Shown: one piece after another, positions 1 to 8,651 of the stretch
Layout of the letters: the number at the start of each line of letters is the position of its first letter
How positions within the stretch are numbered: the stretch's first letter is position 1
Source of the DNA: Bacillota bacterium
Lineage (GTDB): Bacteria > Bacillota > Clostridia > Acetivibrionales > DTU013
NCBI GenBank assembly: GCA_023426125.1
Contig: JAFABI010000017.1
Location: 310,001-374,000, forward strand
DNA: 64,000 bases
Direction of reading: 5' to 3'
Translations under genes and position numbers: made by a program
The notes under the pieces: generated by a model
What the model was told of the DNA's origin: nothing
The model's input: the letters and a program-made list of their open reading frames with translations, nothing else
The model's database searches: none

Positions 1-813
1 ATACTGCCGGAGACAAAGCGGCTTAGTATTGAAGTAAAAGATATTCTTAGCTCTTACATGCAGAATGGAGGTCAAATACTTTGGATTCTTTCTCCGGATG
101 AATCGAAACTTAGTGATGATTGTGTTGGGGAAAATATGGATTATTGCAGCAATATATTCGTAGGGAAAAAGCAGGAAGCTCCATTAAATCAATCCAATAA
201 GGTTTCAATTAACTTCGGTAAATATAAAGTTCCAATCAATGGACCTGTTTATAATATCGGAAGTAATTTTGAAGCTGTTTATAGCTACGCGGAGAGTAAT
301 ATCCCGTGGTTTGCTAAAAAAGCAATTGGAAATGGTTATCTTCATGTTATTACATTCGGAATGTGTTTTGAGTTTTACCAGACAAGCTGGCCACGGCTAA
401 GAGACCTTTTAATGTTTGCGGTTAATAATATTGATGTTGATACTTCAATCTTTCAATTTGATGCCCCTGCAGGCATTGAAGTGGTAGTGAATAAACGTGA
501 ATCCGATATGTATATTCATTTTATCAATGTTACTCCCGGAAATTCTTTTGGGCGACAGAGACAAAATCCACCTGGGCCAATCGTAGAACAACTGTTTTTT
601 GAATCGGTGCCCTCATATGCAGGTCTTTCTATATGGGTACGTAATCTGGCAGAGGAAAACATTGTAATAGAAATGCCTTCTCGTCGCAAATTGGAGCATA
701 CGAATGAAGGAAGAGGGGGGCGAATTAAGCTTCCGGAGCTTCAATATCACTATGCCATTAAAATTGTTGATTATTACTTGAGCACAGACTGCAACACAGG
801 GGGAAATATGTGA
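1..813 (+). CDS. C-terminal part of a glycoside-hydrolase-like protein (beta-galactosidase trimerisation-type domain)
   Basis: The frame is open from base 1, so the gene begins upstream of the window and only its last 270 codons are seen. The first 40 residues, with the stretch SSYMQNGGQILWILSPDE, resemble the amidotransferase-like fold found after the catalytic barrel in GH42-type and related uncharacterised glycosidases. Further on, PWFAKKAIGNGYLHVITFG and FINVTP fit the 'restore funds of the gene, then C-terminal beta domain' order of these enzymes, where a final beta-sandwich follows. No catalytic acid is in the visible part, so the substrate cannot be read. It ends in TGA at 811-813, just before a decayed UroD-like fragment and a SASA esterase, which suggests a glycan-related neighbourhood. 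The family call is by general resemblance; confidence is moderate. Confidence 0.55.
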   Translation: MLPETKRLSIEVKDILSSYMQNGGQILWILSPDESKLSDDCVGENMDYCSNIFVGKKQEAPLNQSNKVSINFGKYKVPINGPVYNIGSNFEAVYSYAESNIPWFAKKAIGNGYLHVITFGMCFEFYQTSWPRLRDLLMFAVNNIDVDTSIFQFDAPAGIEVVVNKRESDMYIHFINVTPGNSFGRQRQNPPGPIVEQLFFESVPSYAGLSIWVRNLAEENIVIEMPSRRKLEHTNEGRGGRIKLPELQYHYAIKIVDYYLSTDCNTGGNM

Positions 814-831
814 TAAATCATACTTAGCGAT

Positions 832-1029
832 ATGGTCAGGCATTTTATGGGTGAAAATAAGGATGTATCCGAATGGGGCTTCAAGTGGGAGCGGAATGAC
901 GAAACCATGGGTCAGCCCAGAGAGGAACGGATAAAAAGCTGGGAGGATTTTGACCGGATGAAGCTTCCGGATGCATATGATGAAGCCCGTTTTGGGGTTT
1001 GCGTCAAAAAGGGTTGGATATCAAGTTGA
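832..1029 (+). pseudogene. Fragment of a uroporphyrinogen decarboxylase-family gene
   Basis: About 60 codons resemble the segment of UroD/MtaA-type proteins that carries a W-x-W-E, ETMGQ and 'IKSWEDFD...LPD' pattern; here WGFKWERNDETMGQ and RIKSWEDFDRMKLPD are visible. Such proteins are normally about 350 residues. Both the first roughly 80 residues and everything after 'DAYDEARF' are missing, and the frame runs into a stop at 1027-1029. No good ribosome site precedes the ATG at 832. UroD-like proteins without a haem role are common next to sugar genes in Clostridia, so this may be a leftover of the same locus. It is unlikely to make a working protein. Confidence 0.6.
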
Positions 1030-1117
1030 CAGGGACGGGAAAATTCAGATACAAAGAAGTAATTGGATAACAACATGTTAAAATAGAGAATGATTACCAT
1101 ATTAAGGGAGTGTATAA

Positions 1118-2515
1118 ATGAAAAGGGGAGTATTCATAGAAAGTGGGCCAATGGACTGGCAAATACTGCAGCAGGTCGATGGCAAGTCAGAAATAAGCCT
1201 TTCGGGTAGTTGGGCGTTTCCTGATGAATTAAAGGATCATTCTGTATACGCGAGGGTTGTAAAAGAGGAGTCTGGCGGTACGGTTATACCATGGACCCTG
1301 TGTGAAGAAACGGGGCCGCAGCAATGGCGCATAACACTAAACGACATCCCGGCTGGAGGGCTCTACAGGGTGGAGACGTGTCTTTATCATGACCTTCCGT
1401 TTGGGGAGAGAGAAAGAGCCTATGAGTGGTATAATAGGGGTGACATGATTCATCACATCGGTATCGGGGACCTATTTATCATTGCCGGACAGAGTAATGC
1501 CGTTGGGTATGGCAAGGATCCCATCAGCGATCCACCAGAGCTTGGCGTCCATTTGCTGAGGAACAGCGGGAAGTGGGATCTTGCCACCCATCCACTGAAT
1601 GAATCAACTAACACGGTGCATGAAGCCAACCTTGAGGGTGGAAATCCAGGTACTTCACCGTATCTGAATTTTGCAAAGATTCTTAAGAAAGAGCTGGGCT
1701 ATCCAATCGGTTTGCTCCAGTCAGCGCTCGGCGGTACGGCGTTTTGCTATTGGGATCCCTATGAAGACGGATATTTATACAAAAATATGGTCGAGGTCAT
1801 ACGCTCGGTTGGCAGTAAGATAAAAGGCGTGTTGTGGGATCAGGGAAGCGGCGATACCATTGAAGGAGCACGTGACACATACCTTGAAAGGTTTATGAGA
1901 ATGGTTGCACATTTGAGGGAGGAGCTTAAGGATCCGGGCATCCACGTACTGACGGGTCAACTGCACTGTCTTCGGACACTGTCAACCGAAGACGAAGACA
2001 TAGGCTGGGGCAAGATAAAGGAAGCTCAAAGGCAGGCCGCCCGGCAAATCCCATACGTCTATGTCCTGCCGAATAGCGACGGCACTCTTTCAGACGCAAT
2101 CCATTATAGCTCATCCCACAACCTGGTGCTTGGAGAAAGGCTGGCGAAGACAGCTTTAAAGCATATTTATGGGAAGAATATACGGTGGGATGCGCCTGAC
2201 CTTGAAGAGGCAAAAAAAACAAGCCCTGACAGCGTGACATTGAAGTTCTCCAATGTATTCGGCCGACTGTATACGATCGAAGCCACCGAAAAAACAATTT
2301 CGTTCTTTGTAGAGGATGAGGACGGCCTTGTGGGTTTGTCGGAATACATTATAAAAGCGCCCGATACGATTATGCTAAAACTTACCAGGAATATACGCGG
2401 CAAATGCCGTGTGCACGGATGCTACCAAAAAACCCCGAAGGAACTGATGCCGAAGGATTTCGAAACCCACCTGCCGGTGCTCTCCTTTTATGGCGTAGAT
2501 ATAACGGAAAATTGA
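1118..2515 (+). CDS. Sialate O-acetylesterase-like SGNH hydrolase (SASA family)
   Basis: A 465-residue cytoplasmic-looking esterase of the SASA (DUF303) group, which removes acetyl groups from sugars. Ser126 sits in the block I motif GQSNAVG; SALGG forms the oxyanion block, WDQGSGD corresponds to block III, and DAIHYSS (about residues 327-333) supplies the Asp-x-x-His pair. Residues 1-115 form an N-terminal beta domain and about 365-465 a C-terminal one. No signal peptide is visible, so it probably acts on imported oligosaccharides. The start has a good ribosome site (AAGGGAG, 8 bases upstream). Block III usually reads QGE-x-D; here the Glu is Ser, which may alter activity. It stands alone between gene fragments. 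A second SASA gene lies at 62673. Family assignment is firm; substrate is not known. Confidence 0.85.
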   Translation: MKRGVFIESGPMDWQILQQVDGKSEISLSGSWAFPDELKDHSVYARVVKEESGGTVIPWTLCEETGPQQWRITLNDIPAGGLYRVETCLYHDLPFGERERAYEWYNRGDMIHHIGIGDLFIIAGQSNAVGYGKDPISDPPELGVHLLRNSGKWDLATHPLNESTNTVHEANLEGGNPGTSPYLNFAKILKKELGYPIGLLQSALGGTAFCYWDPYEDGYLYKNMVEVIRSVGSKIKGVLWDQGSGDTIEGARDTYLERFMRMVAHLREELKDPGIHVLTGQLHCLRTLSTEDEDIGWGKIKEAQRQAARQIPYVYVLPNSDGTLSDAIHYSSSHNLVLGERLAKTALKHIYGKNIRWDAPDLEEAKKTSPDSVTLKFSNVFGRLYTIEATEKTISFFVEDEDGLVGLSEYIIKAPDTIMLKLTRNIRGKCRVHGCYQKTPKELMPKDFETHLPVLSFYGVDITEN

Positions 2516-2570
2516 ACCCTTGCGAAAGAAAATGTGGGAACCTAAATGAGAAAAAAGTGGAGGTCAAAAT

Positions 2571-2652
2571 GGAAAAGATAACGGCCATAGTATTAGGCGC
2601 AGGTCAAAGGGGTAACGCCTATTCACAATATGCAATTGATTATGTCCCTTGA
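2571..2652 (+). pseudogene. N-terminal stub of a Gfo/Idh/MocA-family oxidoreductase
   Basis: A good ribosome site (GTGGAGG) precedes an ATG whose product begins MEKITAIVLGAGQRGNAYSQ, the start of a Gfo/Idh/MocA NAD-dependent sugar dehydrogenase with its GxGxRG nucleotide-binding loop. After 26 codons the reading frame stops, at the point where an oppositely oriented HAM1 fragment begins. A whole gene of this family has about 350-400 codons. It follows the esterase at 1118 by 55 bases and was probably its operon partner before the deletion. Confidence 0.75.
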
Positions 2653-3055
2653 AACAGGAATTCGGCACTCGCAATATTATTGCCCATATATTCATATATT
2701 TCATTGCACTCAAAACAAGGCATATGGCATTTTTATACCGCGCCGTAGCCTTGCCGCCAAGACGCCCGGCGAGAGATGAATAATACGCTATCATTTCCTC
2801 GGCGGTCAGATTTTTGCTATCCACACGCTTTACATGCACTCCTGGCTGTTCCTTTTCGATGAGACCGTCTATGTATAGCCCGGAGTCGCATGAAAACAGC
2901 GGATAATCAAAATCCGTTTGCTCGTGAAGCGCCTGATAATACGCGAGCGCCTTTATTTTTGCGTTTTCAAGAGGGTTGTTACCGCTTTCGTCTACTTCGG
3001 GCAGAGAAAGCGAAAAATCGCCAATCCCCATTAAACGAAGTTCCATCGGGCGCCA
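2640..3055 (-). pseudogene. Broken HAM1/RdgB-like nucleoside triphosphate pyrophosphatase
   Basis: On the minus strand the stretch with PLFSCDSGLYIDGL, QPGVHVKRVDSKNLTAEEM and RYKNAICLVL is the core of a RdgB/HAM1-type (d)NTP pyrophosphatase, which clears non-canonical purine nucleotides. Three defects show decay. The first 25-30 residues, with the GTxNxxK substrate loop, are missing, the fragment starting right after the TM2 gene. A frameshift lies near 2706, after which the true frame continues as NEIYEYMGNNIASAEF. The last 30 or so residues are lost where the oxidoreductase stub begins. It is thus cut at both ends by unrelated sequence. Confidence 0.75.
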
Positions 3056-3056
3056 T

Positions 3057-3500
3057 TTATTTTAGTGGCATTCCTGCCTTATCTCTAAAGCCTCCAATTA
3101 AAATTACTATGAAATCAACAATTGCTCCGATTCCACAAAGACCTAATGTAAGCAACCATAGTATTCCTGTGCCCATTTTCCCTACGTAAAACCGATGAAT
3201 TCCCAAACCCCCTAAGAAAAAGCACAGCAGCGCCGCAACTAATTTACTTTTATACGGATAGGCCGCTGAATTTATCGTATTAGTGTTTTGGTTGGTATTC
3301 ATGTTATTGATGTTGATCGTTGGAATTGCCGCCGCCCTGGCTGACGCAGCCTGCTCTTTTGCCTCATTAATCACATTCCCGATATCTGACTTGCAATACA
3401 TTTTACCATTAGCCTCAACCAGACATTCCTTACAGAATAGTTTGCCACAATAGACACATGCCCCCTGTGCATCATTATCCGGATGATTATAGCATTTCAA
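3057..3500 (-). CDS. TM2-domain membrane protein with an N-terminal zinc-binding motif
   Basis: About 147 residues if translation starts at the TTG at 3500, giving LKCYNHPDNDAQGACVYCGK. This start is chosen because the preceding codons look non-coding and an AAAGG lies upstream; a GTG nine bases earlier is also possible. The first 45 residues hold CxxH...CxxC...C spacing (CYNHP, CVYCGKLFCKECL, MYCKSD) typical of a B-box-like zinc finger. A polar Asn/Thr-rich linker follows, then the TM2 domain: two membrane helices joined by GGLGIHRFYVGKMGTGILWL. Such proteins are widespread in Clostridia and of unknown function. It is complete at the C-terminus and directly abuts the HAM1 fragment. Confidence 0.75.
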   Translation of the reverse strand: MKCYNHPDNDAQGACVYCGKLFCKECLVEANGKMYCKSDIGNVINEAKEQAASARAAAIPTININNMNTNQNTNTINSAAYPYKSKLVAALLCFFLGGLGIHRFYVGKMGTGILWLLTLGLCGIGAIVDFIVILIGGFRDKAGMPLK

Positions 3501-3741
3501 AACAAACACCAGCCTTTCAATTTTATTTATTGCCAATATTCGCCACGAAAGCGAAAAATCCTGCATAGAGAACACAATTTCGTGGTTTCTCCGATTTCAA
3601 TGCGGGAAATTACCGGCCGACAATTCTGAAGAATCAATCATGATAAATTACGATTTGAAGTAGAGAAACTTGTTGTTGACATTGTTTACAGATGCTATAA
3701 AAAAGGTGTAATAACGATATTACAAACTTATAGGAGCTACA

Positions 3742-4035
3742 ATGGCTATCAAACTCAAGGAGATAGCCGAGTATCTGAATATTTCTGTATCCACCGTATC
3801 CAGGGTGCTTACCAATAAGGATCGTGTAGATGCGGGGACAAGAAAAAAAGTGCTGGATGCGCTTGAGAAATTCCAATACAGGCCCTATGAAGTTGCCAGA
3901 AGTCTTAAAAGCAAGACGACCAAGGCCATAGGATTGATTGTGCCGGATATTTCGAATTCCTTCTTTTCCATGGTCATTAAGGGGGTGGAGGGGGTTGCAA
4001 GGGTAAACGGTTATCATGTGATCCTTTGCAACAGT
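3742..4035 (+). pseudogene. N-terminal fragment of a LacI-family transcription regulator
   Basis: The first 95 codons are a LacI-type helix-turn-helix (LKEIAEYLNISVSTVSRVL), a hinge helix (YEVARSLKSKT) and the start of the sugar-binding domain (IGLIVPDISNSFF). LacI proteins have about 340 residues; here homology stops after HVILCNSD and the frame passes into the peptidase fragment. The ribosome site (AGGAG) is intact. A protein with only the DNA-binding domain could in principle still bind DNA, but loss of the dimerisation core makes this doubtful. Confidence 0.8.
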
Positions 4036-4390
4036 GACGTGCCTTCGGGAAGGCTTCAGGATCACCGAGCTTGTAATGCAGGAGGTCATAAAAAGCATCC
4101 GGCCCGGCGTTACGGAATGCCAGATGGTAGGGGTCGCCCAAAGGGTCATCTATGAACACGGGGCGGAATACGAAGGCCTGCCGATGTACATATTCAGTGA
4201 GAAGTCGACGCGCCATGGGATGGAGACATCCTCGCAGTACATGCTGCAGCCGGACATGACCTTCCAGATCGATACCTTTGTAACCACGGAATCCTTTGGA
4301 ATCCGGTGGGAGAAAGGCGTCGTCATCAGGCCCGGCGGCTGTAAAGCCTTGTGCAGTCCCATCGGAACAATGCACGAACTGGAATTTTAG
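4034..4390 (+). pseudogene. Internal fragment of an M24-family (Xaa-Pro/creatinase-like) peptidase
   Basis: About 118 codons match the middle of M24 'pita-bread' metallopeptidases: an amphipathic helix (REGFRITELVMQEVIKSI), RPGVTECQMVGVAQRVI, and a late GIRWEKGVVIRPGG. The N-terminal domain and most metal ligands are absent, and the piece is joined directly to the LacI stub. Its ATG is internal and has no ribosome site. It is a relic; which dipeptidase it derives from is unclear. Confidence 0.6.
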
Positions 4391-4503
4391 GGACAACAGT
4401 TAAAATAGGACTTCCCCTGTCATTTTGCTGCAGCGAGCATGAAATCTCACATGCGTATGCAGAAAGGGGAAGTGGTATACCAAGTCCCTTTTAGGAGGTA
4501 GCA

Positions 4504-5193
4504 ATGATGCAAAAGCATGAGACTGCGATACATCTGCAAAAAGCCTTTTTCTCAGGAAAGGAGAAGCTTCTGGCTGAAAATGGAGGGATTTCCGTATCGT
4601 CCTTTCTGTATGACAGCGGCGTCCACGGCTTGCGGGTGAAAAACAGGAGGGGGGAGATCATCCTTCTCCCCTTTCAGGGGCGGCAAATATAGGAATGTAC
4701 TTTCGACAACAGGAATCTGACGATGAAATCAATGTTCAGGGAGCCAGTAGCTACACAGTCCTTCTCACATAATTATGGCGGATTTCTGCTGCATTGCGGC
4801 GCCACCGCCATGGGCGTCCCTTCGAAGGAGGAAGCTCACCCGGTACATGGCGAGCTTCCCAGTGCGCCGTACCAGAAAGCCTTTTTAAAATTCCGATAAG
4901 GACGGCAGGTCATACAGCATGCAGGTACATCCCAACGACTATGCGGATTATGTCTGCCACAGGCCCGGTGAGCTTGACCATGGGATACGGTGGATAGCAA
5001 GGATGGGTAGTGAGGATGCCATAGGGCTTCTTCTCCCTGCTACTGCCGATCATAAGGGGTACCTGGTTGAAAAGAGCAAGGGAAACATAAAAATACTTGC
5101 AGCATGAGAGCGTGGAATATCATGTAGAGGCAGGCCTTCTGCCGCCATATGAGGTTGAGAGAATGAAAAAAAAATTGAGATGATCATGGAGTG
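4504..5193 (+). pseudogene. Frameshifted DUF4432/aldose-1-epimerase-like gene
   Basis: A good ribosome site (TTTTAGGAGG) starts a reading frame that stops at 4692 after FQGRQI. The family signal continues in other frames: MKSMFREPVATQSFSHNYGG and FLLHCGATAMGVPSKEEAHP at about 4721-4890, YADYVCHRPGELDHGIRW at 4930-5000, and EYHVEAGLLPPYEVERMKKK up to 5193. At least three frame changes and an internal loss are needed to join them. The intact family is a beta-sandwich sugar-binding enzyme of about 330 residues, probably an aldose epimerase relative. The gene at 19819 is a more distant, apparently working member of the same superfamily. Confidence 0.75.
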
Positions 5194-5197
5194 AAAT

Positions 5198-5326
5198 ATG
5201 CTGGAGCTCAACTATAACGAGGCAACAAAAATATCCCCCACCTCTATAAGGTGGCGGGTACCGAATTGGGTTTCAGGCGGTGAGCATATCTCCCGCCCGG
5301 GATGCATTTGCGACCAGCCTCGTTGA
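5198..5326 (+). pseudogene. Unrecognised gene start interrupted by repeat copy 1
   Basis: GGAGTG five bases upstream of ATG and the residues MLELNYNEATKISPTSIRW suggest the beginning of a real gene that followed the DUF4432 gene. After about 26 codons the frame enters the repeat element at 5276 and stops inside it. A weak hairpin (CCCACCT...AGGTGGCGGG) lies at about 5235-5258. No family is recognised. Confidence 0.3.
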
Positions 5327-5393
5327 AACTCCGCTGCGGTAAGGAAATTTGTCTACAACCGACAAATTTCCTTTGAATTAGGTCGTTATAAGG
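5276..5393. repeat. Structured intergenic repeat, copy 1
   Basis: The copy begins GGCGGTGAGCATATCTC, then GGGATGCAT, GCGACCAGCCTCGTTGAAAC, a hairpin, and GAATTAGGTCGTTATAAGG. The hairpin arms are AAGGAAATTTGTC (5341-5353) and GACAAATTTCCTT (5361-5373) around loop TACAACC. Compared with copy 2, both arms change at the same pair (A-T to G-C), so pairing is kept. GCGACC (5310-5315) can pair with GGTCGT (5381-5386) as an outer stem. Other copies are at 15852, 18448 (partial) and 52312. Confidence 0.9.
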
Positions 5394-5606
5394 ATTACCT
5401 TAACAAGGGTACATGGAGGCTGGATCGAAAATGTATCGGCGGAGCCATCGGAACCCTCGTCTATCACTCGAACTTTGGGACAAGTTGGCCCGGCAAATCT
5501 TGCGAACTATGCCTTTACTCACTCTGGTGCTACCACCTCAAGCCAAGTTCTGAAAGGGGCGGGGATATTATTTGAAAGAATTGAACTGGTTACAAGATAT
5601 TTGTGA
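5394..5606 (+). other. Unrecognised coding relic between repeat copy 1 and the TetR promoter
   Basis: From about 5409 to the TGA at 5604 one frame is open and protein-like (for example LGQVGPANLANYAFTHSG and VLKGAGILFERIELVTRYL). It has no start codon of its own and begins at the end of the repeat. It may be the 3' end of the gene whose start is at 5198, with the repeat between the two pieces, but I do not recognise the family and the link is a guess. Confidence 0.25.
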
Positions 5607-5659
5607 TTGACATGTGCAACTTTTTCTATTACCATTACAGACAGATAGTCTGTCTGTAA
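5607..5659 (+). promoter_or_regulatory. Sigma-A promoter with a perfect palindromic operator before the TetR gene
   Basis: TTGACA (5607-5612), a 17-base spacer and TACCAT (5630-5635) form a promoter. Over the transcription start lies a perfect inverted repeat: TTACAGACAGA (5635-5645), spacer TAG, TCTGTCTGTAA (5649-5659). Its position and size suit autorepression by the TetR protein encoded just downstream, controlling the whole exporter operon. Confidence 0.85.
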
Positions 5660-5673
5660 TGGGAGGAATTCCG

Positions 5674-6327
5674 ATGCGCAAAAGAGCTGAAGAGAGAAAA
5701 AATGAAATACTGGACACCGCCGACCGGCTGTTTGCACTGAAGGGCTACGACAATACCAGCACTAACGACATTCTTGAAATGGTGGGGATTGCACGCGGCG
5801 CTTTGTATCATCATTTTAAGTCGAAAGAGGAGATTATGGACTCGCTCATTGAGCGTTACATCAGCCGGGTTTTGGAGGCTGCGAAAACAGCGGCGGCCGA
5901 GCGGAGCCTTCCTGCGAAGGAGCGCATAATTCAAACAATTATGGCACTGAATATCCAGCGTGCAGGCGGGACGGAAATTATACGTCAGGCTCATAGGCCG
6001 CAAAACGCGCTGATGCACGAAAAGATGCAAAGAGCCATGATAAACGGCCTTACGCCGATACTCGCCGAAATCGTCCGGGAGGGAATCGAGCAGGGTATAT
6101 TTCATACAGCCTTTCCATACGAGTGTATGGAAATGATGGTGATATATATAAATACGGTATTTGACAGAGACATCGCCTCACTTACCGCTGCGGAGAAGGA
6201 TACAAGGATGCGGGCGCTTCTTTCCAACATGGGAAAACTGCTTGGTGCCGAAACCGGTAGCCTGATGGATGTGGCGGAGGTATTTGGCCGCCAAATAAAT
6301 ACCGATTATAAGGAAGGTAAGGAGTAA
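5674..6327 (+). CDS. TetR/AcrR-family transcriptional repressor
   Basis: A 217-residue regulator. Residues 1-50 hold the TetR helix-turn-helix (AEERKNEILDTADRLFALKG, then YHHFKSKEEIMDSLI). The rest is an alpha-helical ligand-binding and dimerisation domain. The ATG at 5674 is preferred over an upstream ATG at 5659 because GGGAGG lies at ideal distance and the product then starts MRKRAEERK. The perfect 25-bp palindrome at 5635 is its probable operator. It is followed after two bases by an FtsX-type permease and then an ATPase, so it most likely senses a toxic or membrane-active compound and represses this exporter. The ligand is unknown. Confidence 0.9.
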   Translation: MRKRAEERKNEILDTADRLFALKGYDNTSTNDILEMVGIARGALYHHFKSKEEIMDSLIERYISRVLEAAKTAAAERSLPAKERIIQTIMALNIQRAGGTEIIRQAHRPQNALMHEKMQRAMINGLTPILAEIVREGIEQGIFHTAFPYECMEMMVIYINTVFDRDIASLTAAEKDTRMRALLSNMGKLLGAETGSLMDVAEVFGRQINTDYKEGKE

Positions 6328-6329
6328 TC

Positions 6330-8648
6330 ATGTATTATAAAATCATAAAAAACGACATCCGAAAAAGCAAGCTGATTACCATTACCACCGTGTTGTTTGT
6401 CGTGATTGCCGCCATGATGGTATCCCTCGCAGCGATTCTTCTGGTCAGTCTATCCGGAGCGGTTGAAACATTAATGAACCAAGCGAAAACTCCGCATTAT
6501 ATGCAAATGCACGCTGGTGAAATTGATATTGAGCGTCTGACTTCCTTTGCGGAACAGAATAACAATGTGGATCAGTTTCAGGTTGTTGAATTTCTGGGTA
6601 TTGACGCTTCTGAGCTTCTGTTTAATGGACAGACGCTTACCGGCAGCGTTATGGACAACGGCTTTAGCACCCAGAACGATTCGTTTGACTATCTCCTGGA
6701 CTTGGAAGGGAATGTGATACAGGTCTCTGATGGAGAGGTATATATTCCCGTATTTTATTGGAAGGACGGTATAGCAGATGTTGGCGACAAGCTGACAGTA
6801 CACGGCATGGAATTCACGGTAGCCGGTTTGCTGCGGGATTCCCAGATGAACTCGGCGCTTGCCATGTCAAAAAGGTGCCTGATTAGCGAAAACGATTATG
6901 CTGTGCTGAGAGAATATGGGAATGTAGAATATCTGATAGAGATGCGGGTAAAGGATATATCAGCCTTGGGCCTGCTGGAAGCGGATTACTTTGCCGCCGG
7001 CCTGGAATCCAACGGCCCGATGGTTACCTACGCCAATTTCAAGGCAATGAATGGGTTGACGGATGGCTTGATGGTCGGGATTATTCTACTTGTGGCTATG
7101 ATTGTGGTGGCCATTGCCTTTTTGTGTATCCGCTTTACGCTTTTGGCCAAAATAGAAGACGATTACCGGGAAATCGGAGTTATGAAGGCAATCGGACTTC
7201 GGGTCTCCGACATTAAAAAGTTGTATCTCTCAAAATACATGGTTCTATCGGCTGGGGCGTGTATCCTTGGATTTGTCCTTTCCTTTTTCTTTCGTGGCAA
7301 GCTCACTGAAAATATCAGGCTGTTTTTGGGTGAAAGCAGTGCAGCGTCCTTTGCTCCATTTTTCGGCATGCTCGGCGTATTGCTTGTATTTCTCTCCATT
7401 GCAGCCTATGTGAATGGCGTACTGGGGCAGTTTCGGAAGATTCCGGCTACAGAAGCCCTGCGCTTTGGCGCAGCACAGGAAAGGCGTGGCGGCGCGGCGT
7501 ATTTTCGGCTGAGTGGCAACCGGTTCTTGAGCACTAATGTTTTTCTTGGAGTCAAGGATGTGCTGACCCAAAAAAAACTGTATGTTACGATGCTTGCGGT
7601 GTTGATAGCTTGTTCCTTCATTATTCTGGTGCCGCAAAATGTTTTTAATACTATCTCCGGCAAAAACTTTATGACGTATATGGGCATAGGCGGCTGCGAT
7701 TTCCGATTTGATATTCAACAGACAGACAATATTCCGGAAAAAACGGCAGAGATCGTTGAGGCTGTCAAACAGGACCGGAATATTACCAGCTACTCTGTCT
7801 TAACCAGCAGGATATACACGGTATTGATGGAGGACGGAACGGAGGAAAGGCTCAAAATTGAGCTGGGAAATCATAACATATTCCCGATATCCTGTTCCGA
7901 AGGCAGGCTGCCGGAATCCCAGAATGAAATGAGCCTTTCAGCGTTAAGCGCAGACGCTCTGGGAAAACGGGCAGGAGATTCTATCACACTGGTATCGGAA
8001 GGCGGGAATCGGGTTCTCACAGTCAGCGGTATTTACTCCGACTTTACCAACGGCGGGAAAACCGCGAAAGCAGTATTTGACGATGATACGGCTGAAATCA
8101 TGTGGAGTATTGTAAACGCAAAGCTCGCCGATTCTTCCATGGCTGACCAGGTGGTTTTGGGCTATGCGGCCCGGTATCCCGATGTAAAGGTCACAAGCGT
8201 TGACGATTTTATGGAGCAGATGTATGGGGCCACTATCCGCTCCGTCGGGCTGGCGTCGCATGTAGCACTCGTAGTGGCACTATTAATCACAATTTTGGTC
8301 ACGCTGCTGTTCATAAAAATGTTGATTGCAAAGAATCGGTATTCTATTGCGGTGATGAAGGCATCCGGTTTCACCAATGGGGATTTTAAGGTGCAGTATG
8401 CGGCGCGTTCAATCCTAGTGCTCCTCATTGGCATCCTTTTGGGAGTCATCCTGGCCAACACCTTGGGAGAGGCGCTTACGGTCATGACCACATCTTCCTT
8501 TGGAGTGACAAGCCTCCAACTGCAAATTAATCCTGTATCGGCTTACCTTCTCTGTCCGCTCATGATGATCGTTGCAACACTGTTCGCAACGATGCTTGGC
8601 ACCTCCGGCATAGGACGGGTCACCATATCGGAAAATATAAAGGAGTAG
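6330..8648 (+). CDS. FtsX/MacB-type ABC exporter permease
   Basis: A 772-residue membrane protein. It has an N-terminal helix (about 15-40), a large outside domain, a three-helix FtsX core (about 240-365) with the typical YREIGVMKAIGLRVSDIKKL coupling segment, and a second helix near 415. A second outside domain and a second FtsX core follow (about 635-755, with SIAVMKASGFTNGDFKVQY). This duplicated layout is that of exporters that move or release lipids, peptides or antibiotics from the membrane. It starts two bases after the TetR stop (GGAG ribosome site) and is followed four bases later by its ATPase. Substrate is not readable. Confidence 0.9.
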   Translation: MYYKIIKNDIRKSKLITITTVLFVVIAAMMVSLAAILLVSLSGAVETLMNQAKTPHYMQMHAGEIDIERLTSFAEQNNNVDQFQVVEFLGIDASELLFNGQTLTGSVMDNGFSTQNDSFDYLLDLEGNVIQVSDGEVYIPVFYWKDGIADVGDKLTVHGMEFTVAGLLRDSQMNSALAMSKRCLISENDYAVLREYGNVEYLIEMRVKDISALGLLEADYFAAGLESNGPMVTYANFKAMNGLTDGLMVGIILLVAMIVVAIAFLCIRFTLLAKIEDDYREIGVMKAIGLRVSDIKKLYLSKYMVLSAGACILGFVLSFFFRGKLTENIRLFLGESSAASFAPFFGMLGVLLVFLSIAAYVNGVLGQFRKIPATEALRFGAAQERRGGAAYFRLSGNRFLSTNVFLGVKDVLTQKKLYVTMLAVLIACSFIILVPQNVFNTISGKNFMTYMGIGGCDFRFDIQQTDNIPEKTAEIVEAVKQDRNITSYSVLTSRIYTVLMEDGTEERLKIELGNHNIFPISCSEGRLPESQNEMSLSALSADALGKRAGDSITLVSEGGNRVLTVSGIYSDFTNGGKTAKAVFDDDTAEIMWSIVNAKLADSSMADQVVLGYAARYPDVKVTSVDDFMEQMYGATIRSVGLASHVALVVALLITILVTLLFIKMLIAKNRYSIAVMKASGFTNGDFKVQYAARSILVLLIGILLGVILANTLGEALTVMTTSSFGVTSLQLQINPVSAYLLCPLMMIVATLFATMLGTSGIGRVTISENIKE

Positions 8649-8651
8649 AAT

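Noticed and set aside
2404..2570. Open frame overlapping the 3' end of the esterase gene
   Set aside because: It is out of frame with the esterase and only becomes meaningful at the ATG at 2571, which has its own ribosome site.
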